The notes under the pieces are model-generated. The model saw only the letters and a program-made list of their open reading frames with translations, made no database searches and was not told where the DNA came from. 32,171 nt of DNA from Candidatus Peregrinibacteria bacterium GW2011_GWC2_39_14 (GTDB taxonomy: Bacteria > Patescibacteriota > Gracilibacteria > UBA1369 > UBA12463), in the NCBI GenBank assembly GCA_000993595.1, contig LBWJ01000007.1, positions 1 to 32,171 on the forward strand, in the 5' to 3' direction. The stretch's first letter is position 1, and each line of letters begins with the position of its first letter. The position numbers and the translations under genes are program-made. Positions 9,901 to 16,617 of this stretch are shown here, piece by piece.

Positions 9901-10650
9901 GCTGTGTCTCATAATAAGGCTCAGACGTATTATTCTTTGGGTTTATTGTCAAGCGATGATGAGAGTGGTGAAATGCTTGCGCAGGCATTTAAAGCTTTAG
10001 AAAAAGATTCCATAGCTCACAGAAGAGGAGGGTCTGACCACCTTTCTCGGTATATTGTTCCGCTTATTGCTCTTTTAAGGAAAGCTGATGATAGCGGAAG
10101 GGTTGATCGTACAATGCGTATGTCTTCTTTTGTTATTGGTGGTGAAGATATCGCTGAATCTATTGGTTATATACACGGGCAAATTGATACGCAATCTAAT
10201 ACGTCTGATGGCTTTACAGATGTGCTTGCGGATAAGCTTGAAGCTTTGTTTTATATGTTACAGTCGTGCGATACTGCCAATTTAACAAGGGCTTATGATG
10301 CTGTTGCAAAAGAGATTAACAGTATTCATCCTGTGAATGTTCCGGGTCATGGTACTCGGTATTTTGCGCAAAGGCCCGGTGCGACCGAAGAAACGCCTTA
10401 TGATATGAGAAGATTGCATGGGCATCTTATTCCTTTAACGACTTTTATTTTGAATGTTATTAAGGGGAAAGGTCACTCTATCGATAAGGTTATAAACAGT
10501 ATAAATCCTGAGTATATTGATGCTTCAAAAGAATATTTGAATGTAAAAATTGGACTTGGTAGTGATGGATCACGTTTAAAGCGCGTCCTTAAGGTAGAAC
10601 GCGCCAGTGTTTCAACTTTATTCCCGGACCCTGCTTCAGAAACCGATTAA
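6979..10650 (+). CDS. STAND-type ATPase with degenerate class III nucleotide-cyclase domain and TPR-like C-terminal repeats
   Basis: This is a 1223-residue cytoplasmic protein (no signal or membrane segment seen), probably a signal-sensing switch. Residues 1-30 are Gly/Asp-rich. Residues 76-197 resemble a class III adenylate cyclase: a GGVFERSGSSIRVIF stretch matches the GG...GDxxxxxF motif, and GRIFWDTEGGNVKHAIDA followed by YVTDKGFLDML matches the C-terminal half. Both metal Asp positions appear lost (Lys at 85, Ser at 111), so it should be catalytically dead. An AAA_16/STAND module follows, beginning GREGEM at 241, with Walker A AGVGKT at 271-276 and Walker B FDDQQWVDD around 380-388, the familiar DDLQWAD form. 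From about residue 640 the protein is helical with TPR-like pairs. This order is known for cyclase-ATPase-TPR regulators and MalT relatives. No DNA-binding domain is apparent. Ligand and output are unknown. Confidence 0.75.
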   Translation: MADDKVSKGPGDGGDGGNEGVGDGKKKLSVPLELEDELGRLTGAVGEQANVTATPTILRDSLPSLPEEREVGKTGLVRCAVLIMKLIDQSADEKIKERAEDEGGVFERSGSSIRVIFRGERVEAGAVLVAASIRKLGISEIDNAAVVLANGNFKTKKGRIFWDTEGGNVKHAIDAISDASSTGLHMYVTDKGFLDMLGDPRNADRVGVESFSMGETGVFGIKSIEKRYGRLLVGGPKGIYGREGEMGQMEELLSGDKIAQGTAKLTLTARAGVGKTKFIKHALEKLSSCHKNSSTLYVAASEPKKAKAFSFLTGFGGFIPRLLEVAKSKVLDADKMPVYQELAGLASGTSELLQDVSVLQHKIKILMGKIAEVFPLFIAFDDQQWVDDASAAVLRGIFKDPIANVAVIGATRIQEGENPPKALQEVFAGSKNIELNNLNLIDASHRPTGTLRGLVRDMLEIKDEGEDFPISFYTFLAEKSKGHALKLVEGINLLIKGGFLQKGSVLCKRGYKNVEIPETEEALLESRISKLPRDQIFMLLNLCMLGPSSTKLLSAIFTNSVQRKAILGLESNGIIQREKGYGFDLMYPTIREVMFKVYGEDVEPCARSLIEPFKRIMAEGSFLAECTSYKLYELAQLANDLPTQMERSMSAGKEALSRYDNEKAIEIFEFARGQRHGLPDDGSNFGIYTGLAKGNSQMGDYSAATAHLESALGYLNPDDVDMVFEFHTASRDAFYSAQDIKGLEEACERSSRIVDSKEKKVSAQIYDTERFKVDFDIARCFYLKAASKDSEFVPFSMVRIKLEDLQKRIGLHSYIDPDGRFSREIKRFIGLTHYLEHGRVDSDAAVVGNVKVINDSYCNAIVYLEQFLAEWRESPSGTNPKAVISALRCCGYAKAMLGDVGYSVLFDEAATLAIKYGDYSAAADALNIFGGAEVDLYRREGGEDVNLLHSALQHFKEAEREMSLLNTRPSWTVRAVSHNKAQTYYSLGLLSSDDESGEMLAQAFKALEKDSIAHRRGGSDHLSRYIVPLIALLRKADDSGRVDRTMRMSSFVIGGEDIAESIGYIHGQIDTQSNTSDGFTDVLADKLEALFYMLQSCDTANLTRAYDAVAKEINSIHPVNVPGHGTRYFAQRPGATEETPYDMRRLHGHLIPLTTFILNVIKGKGHSIDKVINSINPEYIDASKEYLNVKIGLGSDGSRLKRVLKVERASVSTLFPDPASETD

Positions 10651-10658
10651 GAATTAAT

Positions 10659-10913
10659 TTATCTAGGCATCCATGGGGTTGGATCTAAAATTTTGATCCA
10701 AGAAGAGCTGTTTAACTGAGTAGCCGCTGATTGAGTTGTCGCAGTTGGTGTTGTTATAGTTCTTTGAAGTGTTGTTGGAGTCAAAACTGCAGCTGTGCCG
10801 TCTTGGCTTTTCCAAAGATTATTTAGTAAAAAAAGCGAGACAATCAATGCTCCTGTGAGGAGTCCTAACCAGAAGATCATTAATGGTTGGTAGGACATGA
10901 GTCTTGTTTTCAT
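10659..10913 (-). CDS. Small single-pass membrane protein, unknown function
   Basis: This 84-residue protein has a basic N-terminus (MKTRLMSYQP), one hydrophobic membrane helix at about residues 11-31, then a Thr/Ser/Ala/Gln-rich tail (about 36-68) and a Trp/Pro-containing end. The layout suggests an N-in protein with a short external tail. I do not recognise a family. Its reality is supported by a strong promoter 29 bases upstream on the same strand and by tight packing: its stop lies 8 bases from the convergent stop of the large ATPase gene. The ATG at 10913 is preceded by an AATATAAATAACAAA leader similar to that before rpsK, and there is no Shine-Dalgarno sequence. Confidence 0.6.
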   Translation of the reverse strand: MKTRLMSYQPLMIFWLGLLTGALIVSLFLLNNLWKSQDGTAAVLTPTTLQRTITTPTATTQSAATQLNSSSWIKILDPTPWMPR

Positions 10914-10941
10914 GTTTGTTTTTGTTATTTATATTGATTAT

Positions 10942-10970
10942 ATTATAACATATCTTGAGTAGGATGTAAA
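10942..10970 (-). promoter_or_regulatory. Promoter for the 84-aa membrane protein gene
   Basis: On the minus strand, TTTACA (10970-10965), a 17-base spacer ending in TGT, and TATAAT (10947-10942) form a near-consensus extended -10 promoter. The predicted start point is about 20 bases before the ATG at 10913. It points away from the structured element at 10980-11126. Confidence 0.62.
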
Positions 10971-10979
10971 TACCTATAT

Positions 10980-11126
10980 AAAAGCTTGTGGATCTGTTTT
11001 CTCAGACACGTTCGATGTCGCCACCGACGACATCTTCACTAGCATTCGACCTCACTCGTTTTGCTTTGCAAAACACCGTGGTCGTTCGGTCTCATGACTG
11101 TCTTCGAAAACATCCCACAAGCTTTT
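10980..11126. repeat. 147-bp structured intergenic element bounded by about 28-base imperfect inverted repeats
   Basis: This element fills most of the 294-base gap between the small membrane protein and pyrE. The left arm (10980-11008) begins AAAAGCTTGTGGATCTG. The right arm (11099-11126) is its imperfect reverse complement, ending CCCACAAGCTTTT; twelve end bases match perfectly and most of the rest match with small indels. Inside are two perfect hairpins: GATGTCG/CGACATC (11014-11034) and GTTTTGC-TTT-GCAAAAC (11058-11074), the latter extended by imperfect pairing of flanking CAC/GTG and GAC/GTC. No ORF and no clear target-site duplication were found. It could be a MITE-like element or a structured RNA leader. 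The GCAAAAC-ACC edge recalls the triloop hairpins of the ribosomal operon. Confidence 0.6.
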
Positions 11127-11174
11127 GCCTTATGTTATTTAACTCTAATCTTCAATAGAATTGAGGCGGCGTTG

Positions 11175-11183
11175 TGTTATAAT
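11175..11183 (+). promoter_or_regulatory. Extended -10 promoter for pyrE
   Basis: TGTTATAAT at 11175-11183 is a perfect extended -10 box. No good -35 lies at the right distance (the 17-base position reads ATAGAA), which is common for extended -10 promoters. Predicted start near 11190, about 18 bases before the pyrE ATG. It supports the ATG at 11208 rather than upstream in-frame starts. Confidence 0.58.
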
Positions 11184-11207
11184 AGTGCTACTTTAACTAT
11201 CAAAAAT

Positions 11208-11852
11208 ATGGCATCAACTGAAATTGCGAAAATTTTACTCGAAAATAAGGCTGTGAAATTGTCTTTTAATCCGCCTTTTACTTATACGTCGGGGATAAAA
11301 GGGCCGATTTATACAGATAATCGCGTGCTTGTTTCGTTTGTTAAGGCGCGCGATGTGATTGTGGAGGGATTTTTGGCGGCGATAAATGAAAATAAACTTG
11401 AATTTGATTATGTTGCGGGAACTGCGACTGCAGGAATCCCTTGGGCGGCTTTTGTTGCGCAAAAACTCGGCGTGCCAATGATTTATATTCGACCGGAACC
11501 AAAAGGGCATGGGACGGGAAAACAGATTGAAGGTTTTCTTGAAGCCGGAAAACGCGTTCTTGTTGTTGAAGATTTGGTTACGACAGGTGGAAGCAGTTTA
11601 AAATCCGTGAACGTTGTGAAGAATGAAGGGAAATGTATTTGCGATTCGGTTTTGGCGATATTTACTTATGGATTGGGAAAGTCCGTTAAGGCTTTTTCTG
11701 AAGCTGGAATTAAATTGTTTGCGCTTACGGATTTGGATGAATTGCTGAAGGCGGCGGTTGCAAGCTCTTTTATTTCTGCGGATGATGAGGCGAAAATATT
11801 GGAATATAAGGCGGATCCGGAGAATTGGGCAACGAAAATGGGTTTAATCTAA
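11208..11852 (+). CDS. pyrE: Orotate phosphoribosyltransferase
   Basis: Transfers phosphoribose from PRPP to orotate to form OMP, the fifth step of UMP synthesis. From the ATG at 11208 it is 214 residues, the standard length. The open frame extends upstream, but that part overlaps the structured element and the promoter and is not conserved-looking. The PRPP-binding motif VLVVEDLVTTGGSS is at residues 117-130. The catalytic loop RPEPKGHGTGKQIEG (95-109) carries the expected Lys and His, and the N-terminal FTYTSGIKGPIYTDNR loop is typical. It has its own extended -10 promoter and leads a pyrE-unknown-pyrF operon. Confidence 0.95.
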   Translation: MASTEIAKILLENKAVKLSFNPPFTYTSGIKGPIYTDNRVLVSFVKARDVIVEGFLAAINENKLEFDYVAGTATAGIPWAAFVAQKLGVPMIYIRPEPKGHGTGKQIEGFLEAGKRVLVVEDLVTTGGSSLKSVNVVKNEGKCICDSVLAIFTYGLGKSVKAFSEAGIKLFALTDLDELLKAAVASSFISADDEAKILEYKADPENWATKMGLI

Positions 11853-11858
11853 ATTACA

Positions 11859-12314
11859 ATGGCGGAAATAGTAGAAACACATTTGGCCCCTCAAGCTGAA
11901 GCTTTTGAAATTTTAGATGCAGACACTGTTAAGAGTTATTTTTTGGCTGTTTTGCTTAGGCGCGTTGGGCATCAAGTTGGATGTCGTCCTAGATTTGGCG
12001 AAATGGATTTAGGTAATAAGCAAAATAGATTGAAGGTAAAAGTTATTGTTAGAGAAGTTTTTGAGAGAGTTCAACGTAACATTTATTCAGTGCATGCCGG
12101 AAGATTAGGTCTTGATCAACAAAAATTGATAATTGTGAGAATTTTCAATAGCGCCCTTTATGCATGTGCTTGTATGCTTGATATGACTACAATTGCGCAT
12201 AGAATAGCTTTTGATCAAACGAGGGAAGATGGAATAGCTATTATGCTGCATTTAATTACCCATGTTCTTGAAGAGCCTTTAGCTTTGCGAATATTCGAGA
12301 CTGAGTTAAAATAA
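11859..12314 (+). CDS. Hypothetical protein, between pyrE and pyrF
   Basis: This is a 151-residue protein I do not recognise. It starts six bases after the pyrE stop and ends 29 bases before pyrF, so it is almost surely co-transcribed with them. It has no signal peptide or membrane helix. The middle is basic and hydrophobic (KVKVIVREVFERVQR, QQKLIIVRIF). It also has a short CAC cysteine pair near residue 105 and a His-containing helical end. Codon usage and composition look like the neighbours. Its position suggests a role tied to pyrimidine metabolism, but this is only inference from context. Confidence 0.72.
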   Translation: MAEIVETHLAPQAEAFEILDADTVKSYFLAVLLRRVGHQVGCRPRFGEMDLGNKQNRLKVKVIVREVFERVQRNIYSVHAGRLGLDQQKLIIVRIFNSALYACACMLDMTTIAHRIAFDQTREDGIAIMLHLITHVLEEPLALRIFETELK

Positions 12315-12343
12315 ATTAAAATAATTAATAATTAAATTAATAT

Positions 12344-13294
12344 ATGTCTAAATTTCATTTTGCAGATAGGTTGATTGAGGCGATTAAAACTAAAAAATCA
12401 GTTGTTTGCGTTGGGCTTGATCCAAGGTTGGATAAAATTCCGGAATTTATTCGTGATAAGCATTTTAAAAAACATGCGAAATTTCCATTTTTGGCGGCGA
12501 GTGAGGCAATTTTGGAATTTAATAAAGGTCTTATTGATGCGGTAAAAGACGTTGCCGTTATTGTGAAGCCGCAAATTGCTTTTTATGAAATGTTTGGCGC
12601 GGAAGGAATTAGTTGTTTTATTGAAACAATGAAATATGCGCGTGAAAAAGGTTTGCTTACGATTGCTGACGCAAAAAGAGGGGATATTGGAACGACTGCG
12701 GAGGCTTATGCAAAGGCATTTTTGGGCAAAGTTAAAGTTGGTGATAATGAACAAGAAATTTTTGGAGCGGATTCGATTACTGTTGCTCCTTATCTTGGAT
12801 ATGACGGAATCAAGCCGTTTGTTCAAGAGTGTAAAGTTAATGGAAAAGGAATGTTTGTTCTTGTGAAAACTTCGAATAGATCTTCCGGAGATTTGCAGGA
12901 TTTGTTTGTTGAGAAAACAGAGAAGAATGCGGCTCAACCGGCGTTTCATATTATGGCGCAATATGTTGATTCTTGGGGTGCGGAAGATGTTGGCGAAAGT
13001 GGATATAGCTGTGTTGGAGCGGTTGTTGGTGCGACTTATCCAAGTCAGGCAGTGGAGCTTCGAAAACTTATGCCAAATGCAATATTTTTGGTCCCGGGTT
13101 ATGGCGCGCAAGGTGGAACAGCAAAGGATGTTGTGGGGTGTTTTAATAAAGATGGACTTGGCGCAATCGTGAATTCATCACGCGAGATTTGCTTTGCTTA
13201 TGAGAAATCCGAGAAATATAGCGCGGAGAATTATGCTGAGGCCGCAAAGGAGGCCGCAGAGAAAATGCGAGATGATATTGCCAGTGTTCTTTAG
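12344..13294 (+). CDS. pyrF: Orotidine 5'-phosphate decarboxylase (type 2)
   Basis: Decarboxylates OMP to UMP, the last step of the pathway. The 316 residues fit the longer type 2 (PyrF_sub2) family rather than the 230-residue E. coli type. Visible features are CVGLDPRLDKIP at the N-terminus, VKPQIAFYE (Lys75), the catalytic array DAKRGDIGTTAE with Asp109, Lys111 and Asp114, and phosphate-binding elements VKTSNRSS and VPGYGAQGG near the C-terminus. The start ATG follows an AT-rich 29-base gap with no Shine-Dalgarno sequence. A 237-codon open frame on the opposite strand is a shadow. Confidence 0.95.
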   Translation: MSKFHFADRLIEAIKTKKSVVCVGLDPRLDKIPEFIRDKHFKKHAKFPFLAASEAILEFNKGLIDAVKDVAVIVKPQIAFYEMFGAEGISCFIETMKYAREKGLLTIADAKRGDIGTTAEAYAKAFLGKVKVGDNEQEIFGADSITVAPYLGYDGIKPFVQECKVNGKGMFVLVKTSNRSSGDLQDLFVEKTEKNAAQPAFHIMAQYVDSWGAEDVGESGYSCVGAVVGATYPSQAVELRKLMPNAIFLVPGYGAQGGTAKDVVGCFNKDGLGAIVNSSREICFAYEKSEKYSAENYAEAAKEAAEKMRDDIASVL

Positions 13295-13305
13295 TGTGGT
13301 ATAAT
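13278..13305 (+). promoter_or_regulatory. Promoter for the 731-aa protein, overlapping the 3' end of pyrF
   Basis: TTGCCA (13278-13283), 16 bases, then TGGTATAAT with the -10 at 13300-13305: a near-consensus extended -10 promoter. The -35 lies inside the last codons of pyrF. The predicted start, near 13312, leaves a 19-base AT-rich leader before the ATG at 13331. Confidence 0.62.
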
Positions 13306-13330
13306 TCATCTCCATTATTAATAATTTGTT

Positions 13331-15526
13331 ATGTCACAAGAGGTGCGTGATTATTTGAATAGCGACGAATTGGATTTTGCGTATTTTTCGGAGTGGGCGA
13401 GAGATGCTGAGCAAAAACGAAATGAACGTTTGGAGTCTTTAGTGAATTCTGAGCAATTTTCTGATTTGTGGATGAAAAGAGAGCTTTTAAGTAGTGGTGC
13501 CGCGAGGCATTTTCTGAAAAAAGATTTTAAAACAGGCGAAATGGTTGAAAATGATAATACAAAAGGCGCACATAACGATGTTTATGAGTTTGATAGGTCA
13601 AAGTTTAAGGCGTTATTGCAACGTTGGGTTGGCTTGAAGAGTCCACGCGTTGCCGGTCCTATGGATGTAGCTATAGATAAATTTGCGGATTATATTTCCG
13701 GTCGTTTTGTTATGAAGGTTGGGCGCACAAAGCATTTTATTGTTAAGTTTGGAGTTGAAAGAAGGTATGTACCAAGAGATATGATGGCCGCGGCTTTTGA
13801 TCCGGTTGGATATCCGCAAATAAACGGTCCGACACGCATCGCGAAGCTTAATAGGGAGGTTTTAAGGGCAGGTGCGTTTATTGGAAGCGAGGAAAATCAT
13901 CCAATTGTTGCGCCTTGTGTGCTTTCTGAAATTGAGAAATTTTTAGGAAATCCTTTGGGCTTTGAGCCGGCTGCTTCTGGTGAATTTATGTTGAGAGATG
14001 ACTCTACCAAGCCCGGTAAAGTTTCTAGTGGTAAAACCATTTCTGACGTTGCTGAGATTGATAGTAATACGCCGAAATTTTCTGATCGTGCTGCTTATAT
14101 TGCATTTAATAAAGAAGCTAGAAAATGTGGAATTGATAAGCTTGAGCGTGATTTGCGTCCATTTTTTGATAGTCTTGTTAGACTTGGTTTTCACGATATT
14201 GTGCAGAGATTTGCAGGAACAAAATTTGGCAAGAAATTGCTTGGAGATAAGAGAGCCAATGTCGGTTATAAGCGTCATACAACTCTTACTTATGAAGAGG
14301 CGGAGAAAATAATAAAAAAACTTACCGTAAAATATAAAGATCATAGCTTTTTAGCGGCTGAGCAAACAACTTATGGTTATGATCCAAGAGTTTCCGCTGA
14401 AGAATGGGGGGAAATTGCTGAAGGTAATGAAAAGGCCGTTTCATGTTTTGAACATGATTTTACAAGAGTTATGCGAGATATGCCGGATTATATCCGCACT
14501 ATTTTTGATGACCCAAAAATCGCGCATGAGTTTTGTTATATGGCTATTGAGCATTGGCATCAATCTCCGGATTATGCGGTTGATCAAACTGATACTGTTA
14601 TGAGTTTGACTATGGTGAAATTACTTTTGAAAGCTGCTTATTATTTTTATGTTTTAGATTCAAAAACGCCTTATACGCCTCAAAGAAGCACTAAGTTTTC
14701 TGATGAAGAAGGTCTTAAGAGATTTTTTGAAAAATTTAAGGACGAGGACTTGTTGGAAATGTCGAAGAGAATGAATCTGATGCTTCGTTTGCATGATCAG
14801 TGTGCGAAACAAGAAAAGAGGCCGAAGTTTCAAAGATTTGAAAAAACGTCTACGAAAATGCAAGACAGACTTGATTATAATGGTGGTGATAGAAAGATTT
14901 TTGGGCCAATGCCGATTTCCGAGCTTATGACAAAAAATCAAAAATTGCTTAAGGACTACAAAGGCATTAGCGAACAGTTGCTCGTTTATTTTTATCAGTT
15001 GTATAAGATGTTTAAGCAAACCGGTTATATTTTAGATCAGAGGCCGGATAATGTTGCTGAAGGTGTTTTTATTTTTGGAGATTGGGCGCTTCAAGCTGAG
15101 AATATTCAAATAGTTATTTTTGAGGATGCGAACGGTCATGCGTATCCAAAAATTGTAAACATTGATCCCGAGGATCATTTTAGGCTTTTACCTAAAGATT
15201 TAAGTAAAAAAGATCCAAGAGAGGGGCTTGGTACTTCCGGTTTGAGCGTTGCTGATCTTATCGCTGAGGCTTCCGCTCATAGATCTATTGGTTTTGCGAT
15301 TGATAATGTAGCTGACAACATGGGGATTCCGGGAGATAAAACAGATTGGTCTCCCGAAAGATTACTTGTTCAGGCTGCTTTGGATGTAACGCGCACAGGT
15401 GTTTCTAGTATTAGAACTAGCGTTGACGACGCTTCGCATGCGGCTCGTGGTGAATTTAGAAATAGAATTGGGGAAGTATTAAGTTTTCTCGGAGTTATTT
15501 TGCAGACTCCACGACAAAAAATTTAA
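13331..15526 (+). CDS. Large hypothetical protein with possible degenerate kinase-like fold
   Basis: This is a 731-residue soluble protein from no family I can name with confidence. Some segments recall protein or aminoglycoside kinases. HFIVKFGVE with Lys139 looks like the ATP-binding Lys strand, and REVLRAG with Glu176 followed by ENHPIVAP looks like the alpha-C helix and hinge. Much later, ILDQRPDNV (Asp569, Asn574) resembles a catalytic loop, and VNIDPEDHF (Asp612) could stand in for the metal-binding Asp. About 370 residues lie between the two halves, far more than in normal kinases, and a Gly-rich loop is not obvious, so this is a hypothesis only. The gene has its own promoter. It converges on rsmA with only three bases between stops. 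Confidence 0.7.
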   Translation: MSQEVRDYLNSDELDFAYFSEWARDAEQKRNERLESLVNSEQFSDLWMKRELLSSGAARHFLKKDFKTGEMVENDNTKGAHNDVYEFDRSKFKALLQRWVGLKSPRVAGPMDVAIDKFADYISGRFVMKVGRTKHFIVKFGVERRYVPRDMMAAAFDPVGYPQINGPTRIAKLNREVLRAGAFIGSEENHPIVAPCVLSEIEKFLGNPLGFEPAASGEFMLRDDSTKPGKVSSGKTISDVAEIDSNTPKFSDRAAYIAFNKEARKCGIDKLERDLRPFFDSLVRLGFHDIVQRFAGTKFGKKLLGDKRANVGYKRHTTLTYEEAEKIIKKLTVKYKDHSFLAAEQTTYGYDPRVSAEEWGEIAEGNEKAVSCFEHDFTRVMRDMPDYIRTIFDDPKIAHEFCYMAIEHWHQSPDYAVDQTDTVMSLTMVKLLLKAAYYFYVLDSKTPYTPQRSTKFSDEEGLKRFFEKFKDEDLLEMSKRMNLMLRLHDQCAKQEKRPKFQRFEKTSTKMQDRLDYNGGDRKIFGPMPISELMTKNQKLLKDYKGISEQLLVYFYQLYKMFKQTGYILDQRPDNVAEGVFIFGDWALQAENIQIVIFEDANGHAYPKIVNIDPEDHFRLLPKDLSKKDPREGLGTSGLSVADLIAEASAHRSIGFAIDNVADNMGIPGDKTDWSPERLLVQAALDVTRTGVSSIRTSVDDASHAARGEFRNRIGEVLSFLGVILQTPRQKI

Positions 15527-15529
15527 GCT

Positions 15530-16372
15530 TTATTTATCAACGTTAATTGGTCTGCTTTTCACTATCTCAAGCCAACTTTCGATGGAAAGGTTTTCCGGAC
15601 GGGACATTGGATTTATGCCTAAAGTTTTGAGAATTTTTTCCATTTCGGATTTTTCTATTTTGAAGATTTGTGCAAGAGTTTGAGAGATAATTTTGCGTTT
15701 TTTGCCGAATGTGGCACGAACAATTTCAAAGAATTTGGCTGATAATTCGTGGGGTATTAAAGGAACGACGTTTATATCGATTTTTAAGATTGCGGAATCA
15801 ACTTTTGGAGCCGGGAAGAAGGAATTTTTTGAAACTGTTTGAATGATTTTTGGCTTTCCAAAGGCCTGAACAAGGATTGCGAGCAGATTCATATCCGGCG
15901 GAGCTGCGCAAATTTTTTCAGCGACTTCTTTTTGAATTAAGAAGACTATTTTTCGTGGTTTATTTTTTTCTTCGATTAGGAATTTCTTGAGGATGTCGGT
16001 TGTTATTGCATATGGGATGTTTGCGACAAGCTTGTATATGAAAGAGGGGATTTTCGCCTGTAAAATATCAGTATTCAAAAATTCTATGTTTGTGAAATTC
16101 GAAAGATTTTTTTTTGCAATTTCCATCATGTTAAAGTCTTTTTCATAAACAATTACAGAGAAAGCGTTTGAGGCTAATTCTTGCGTCAAAACGCCAAGTC
16201 CACATCCAATTTCAACAACCGCATCTTCTTCCGGTTTTAAGTTTGCGGCATCAATTATTTTATCGAGAACACCCTTGTTTATAAGGAAATTTTGGCTAAA
16301 GTGCTTTTGCGCTTTTATGCCGTGAGACTCAAGGATTTTTTTAACTATTGAGATGTTTGTGAGTTCGATCAT
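15530..16372 (-). CDS. rsmA: 16S rRNA (adenine1518-N6/adenine1519-N6)-dimethyltransferase
   Basis: Dimethylates two adjacent adenines in the 3' hairpin of 16S rRNA using S-adenosylmethionine. The 280 residues match the usual length. The N-terminal KHFSQNFL motif is at 23-30, SAM motif I EIGCGLG at 54-60, an acidic residue at the end of strand 2 (YEKD), the catalytic NIPYAIT at 118-124 (NLPY in most), and FFPAPKVDSAIL. The start overlaps the end of the upstream YggU-family gene as ATGA, implying translational coupling. It is the last gene of the minus-strand operon and abuts the convergent 731-aa gene. Confidence 0.95.
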   Translation of the reverse strand: MIELTNISIVKKILESHGIKAQKHFSQNFLINKGVLDKIIDAANLKPEEDAVVEIGCGLGVLTQELASNAFSVIVYEKDFNMMEIAKKNLSNFTNIEFLNTDILQAKIPSFIYKLVANIPYAITTDILKKFLIEEKNKPRKIVFLIQKEVAEKICAAPPDMNLLAILVQAFGKPKIIQTVSKNSFFPAPKVDSAILKIDINVVPLIPHELSAKFFEIVRATFGKKRKIISQTLAQIFKIEKSEMEKILKTLGINPMSRPENLSIESWLEIVKSRPINVDK

Positions 16373-16617
16373 GTAACTATTCTTACAAGTTTGCGAGAGC
16401 TTGTAAAGCCCTGTTCGATTGATATATTTTGCGTTGGTATTTTAAATTCGCGACTTAGGAAGTTGATCAGCTCTTTATTTGCTCTTCCTTGCTGTGGAAT
16501 TGCCGCTATATCGATTTTTAATGTGCCATCCGACATTTCACCTTTTATTTCGCTTTTCTGCGCTATGGGGTGAATTTTGACGTTTAAATAATTAACGCCT
16601 TTAATAAGATTTTGCAT
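16369..16617 (-). CDS. YggU/DUF167 family protein
   Basis: An 82-residue member of the DUF167 (YggU) family of small alpha/beta proteins of unknown function. Family marks are the N-terminal VKIHPIAQKSEI stretch, DGTLKIDIAAIPQQGRANKELI (the APPxxGKAN-type motif) and the C-terminal GFTSSRKLVRI. The ATG at 16617 was chosen over a TTG at 16674 that would extend the protein further into the ATPase gene. With the ATG the two genes overlap by 17 bases. The stop overlaps the rsmA start (ATGA). The name is a family assignment, and no biochemical role is known. Confidence 0.85.
   Translation of the reverse strand: MQNLIKGVNYLNVKIHPIAQKSEIKGEMSDGTLKIDIAAIPQQGRANKELINFLSREFKIPTQNISIEQGFTSSRKLVRIVT

Noticed and set aside
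11061..11207. Upstream in-frame extension of pyrE
   Set aside because: It would add 49 residues unlike the family and run through the structured element and the extended -10 promoter.
10914..11207. tRNA or small structured RNA gene such as 6S or tmRNA
   Set aside because: The inverted repeats do not form a cloverleaf, there is no CCA or T-loop consensus, and no promoter points into the element.
12398..13111. 237-codon open frame on the minus strand
   Set aside because: It lies wholly antisense to pyrF, has a low-complexity Asn/Arg/Lys/Ile composition typical of shadow frames, and has no promoter.
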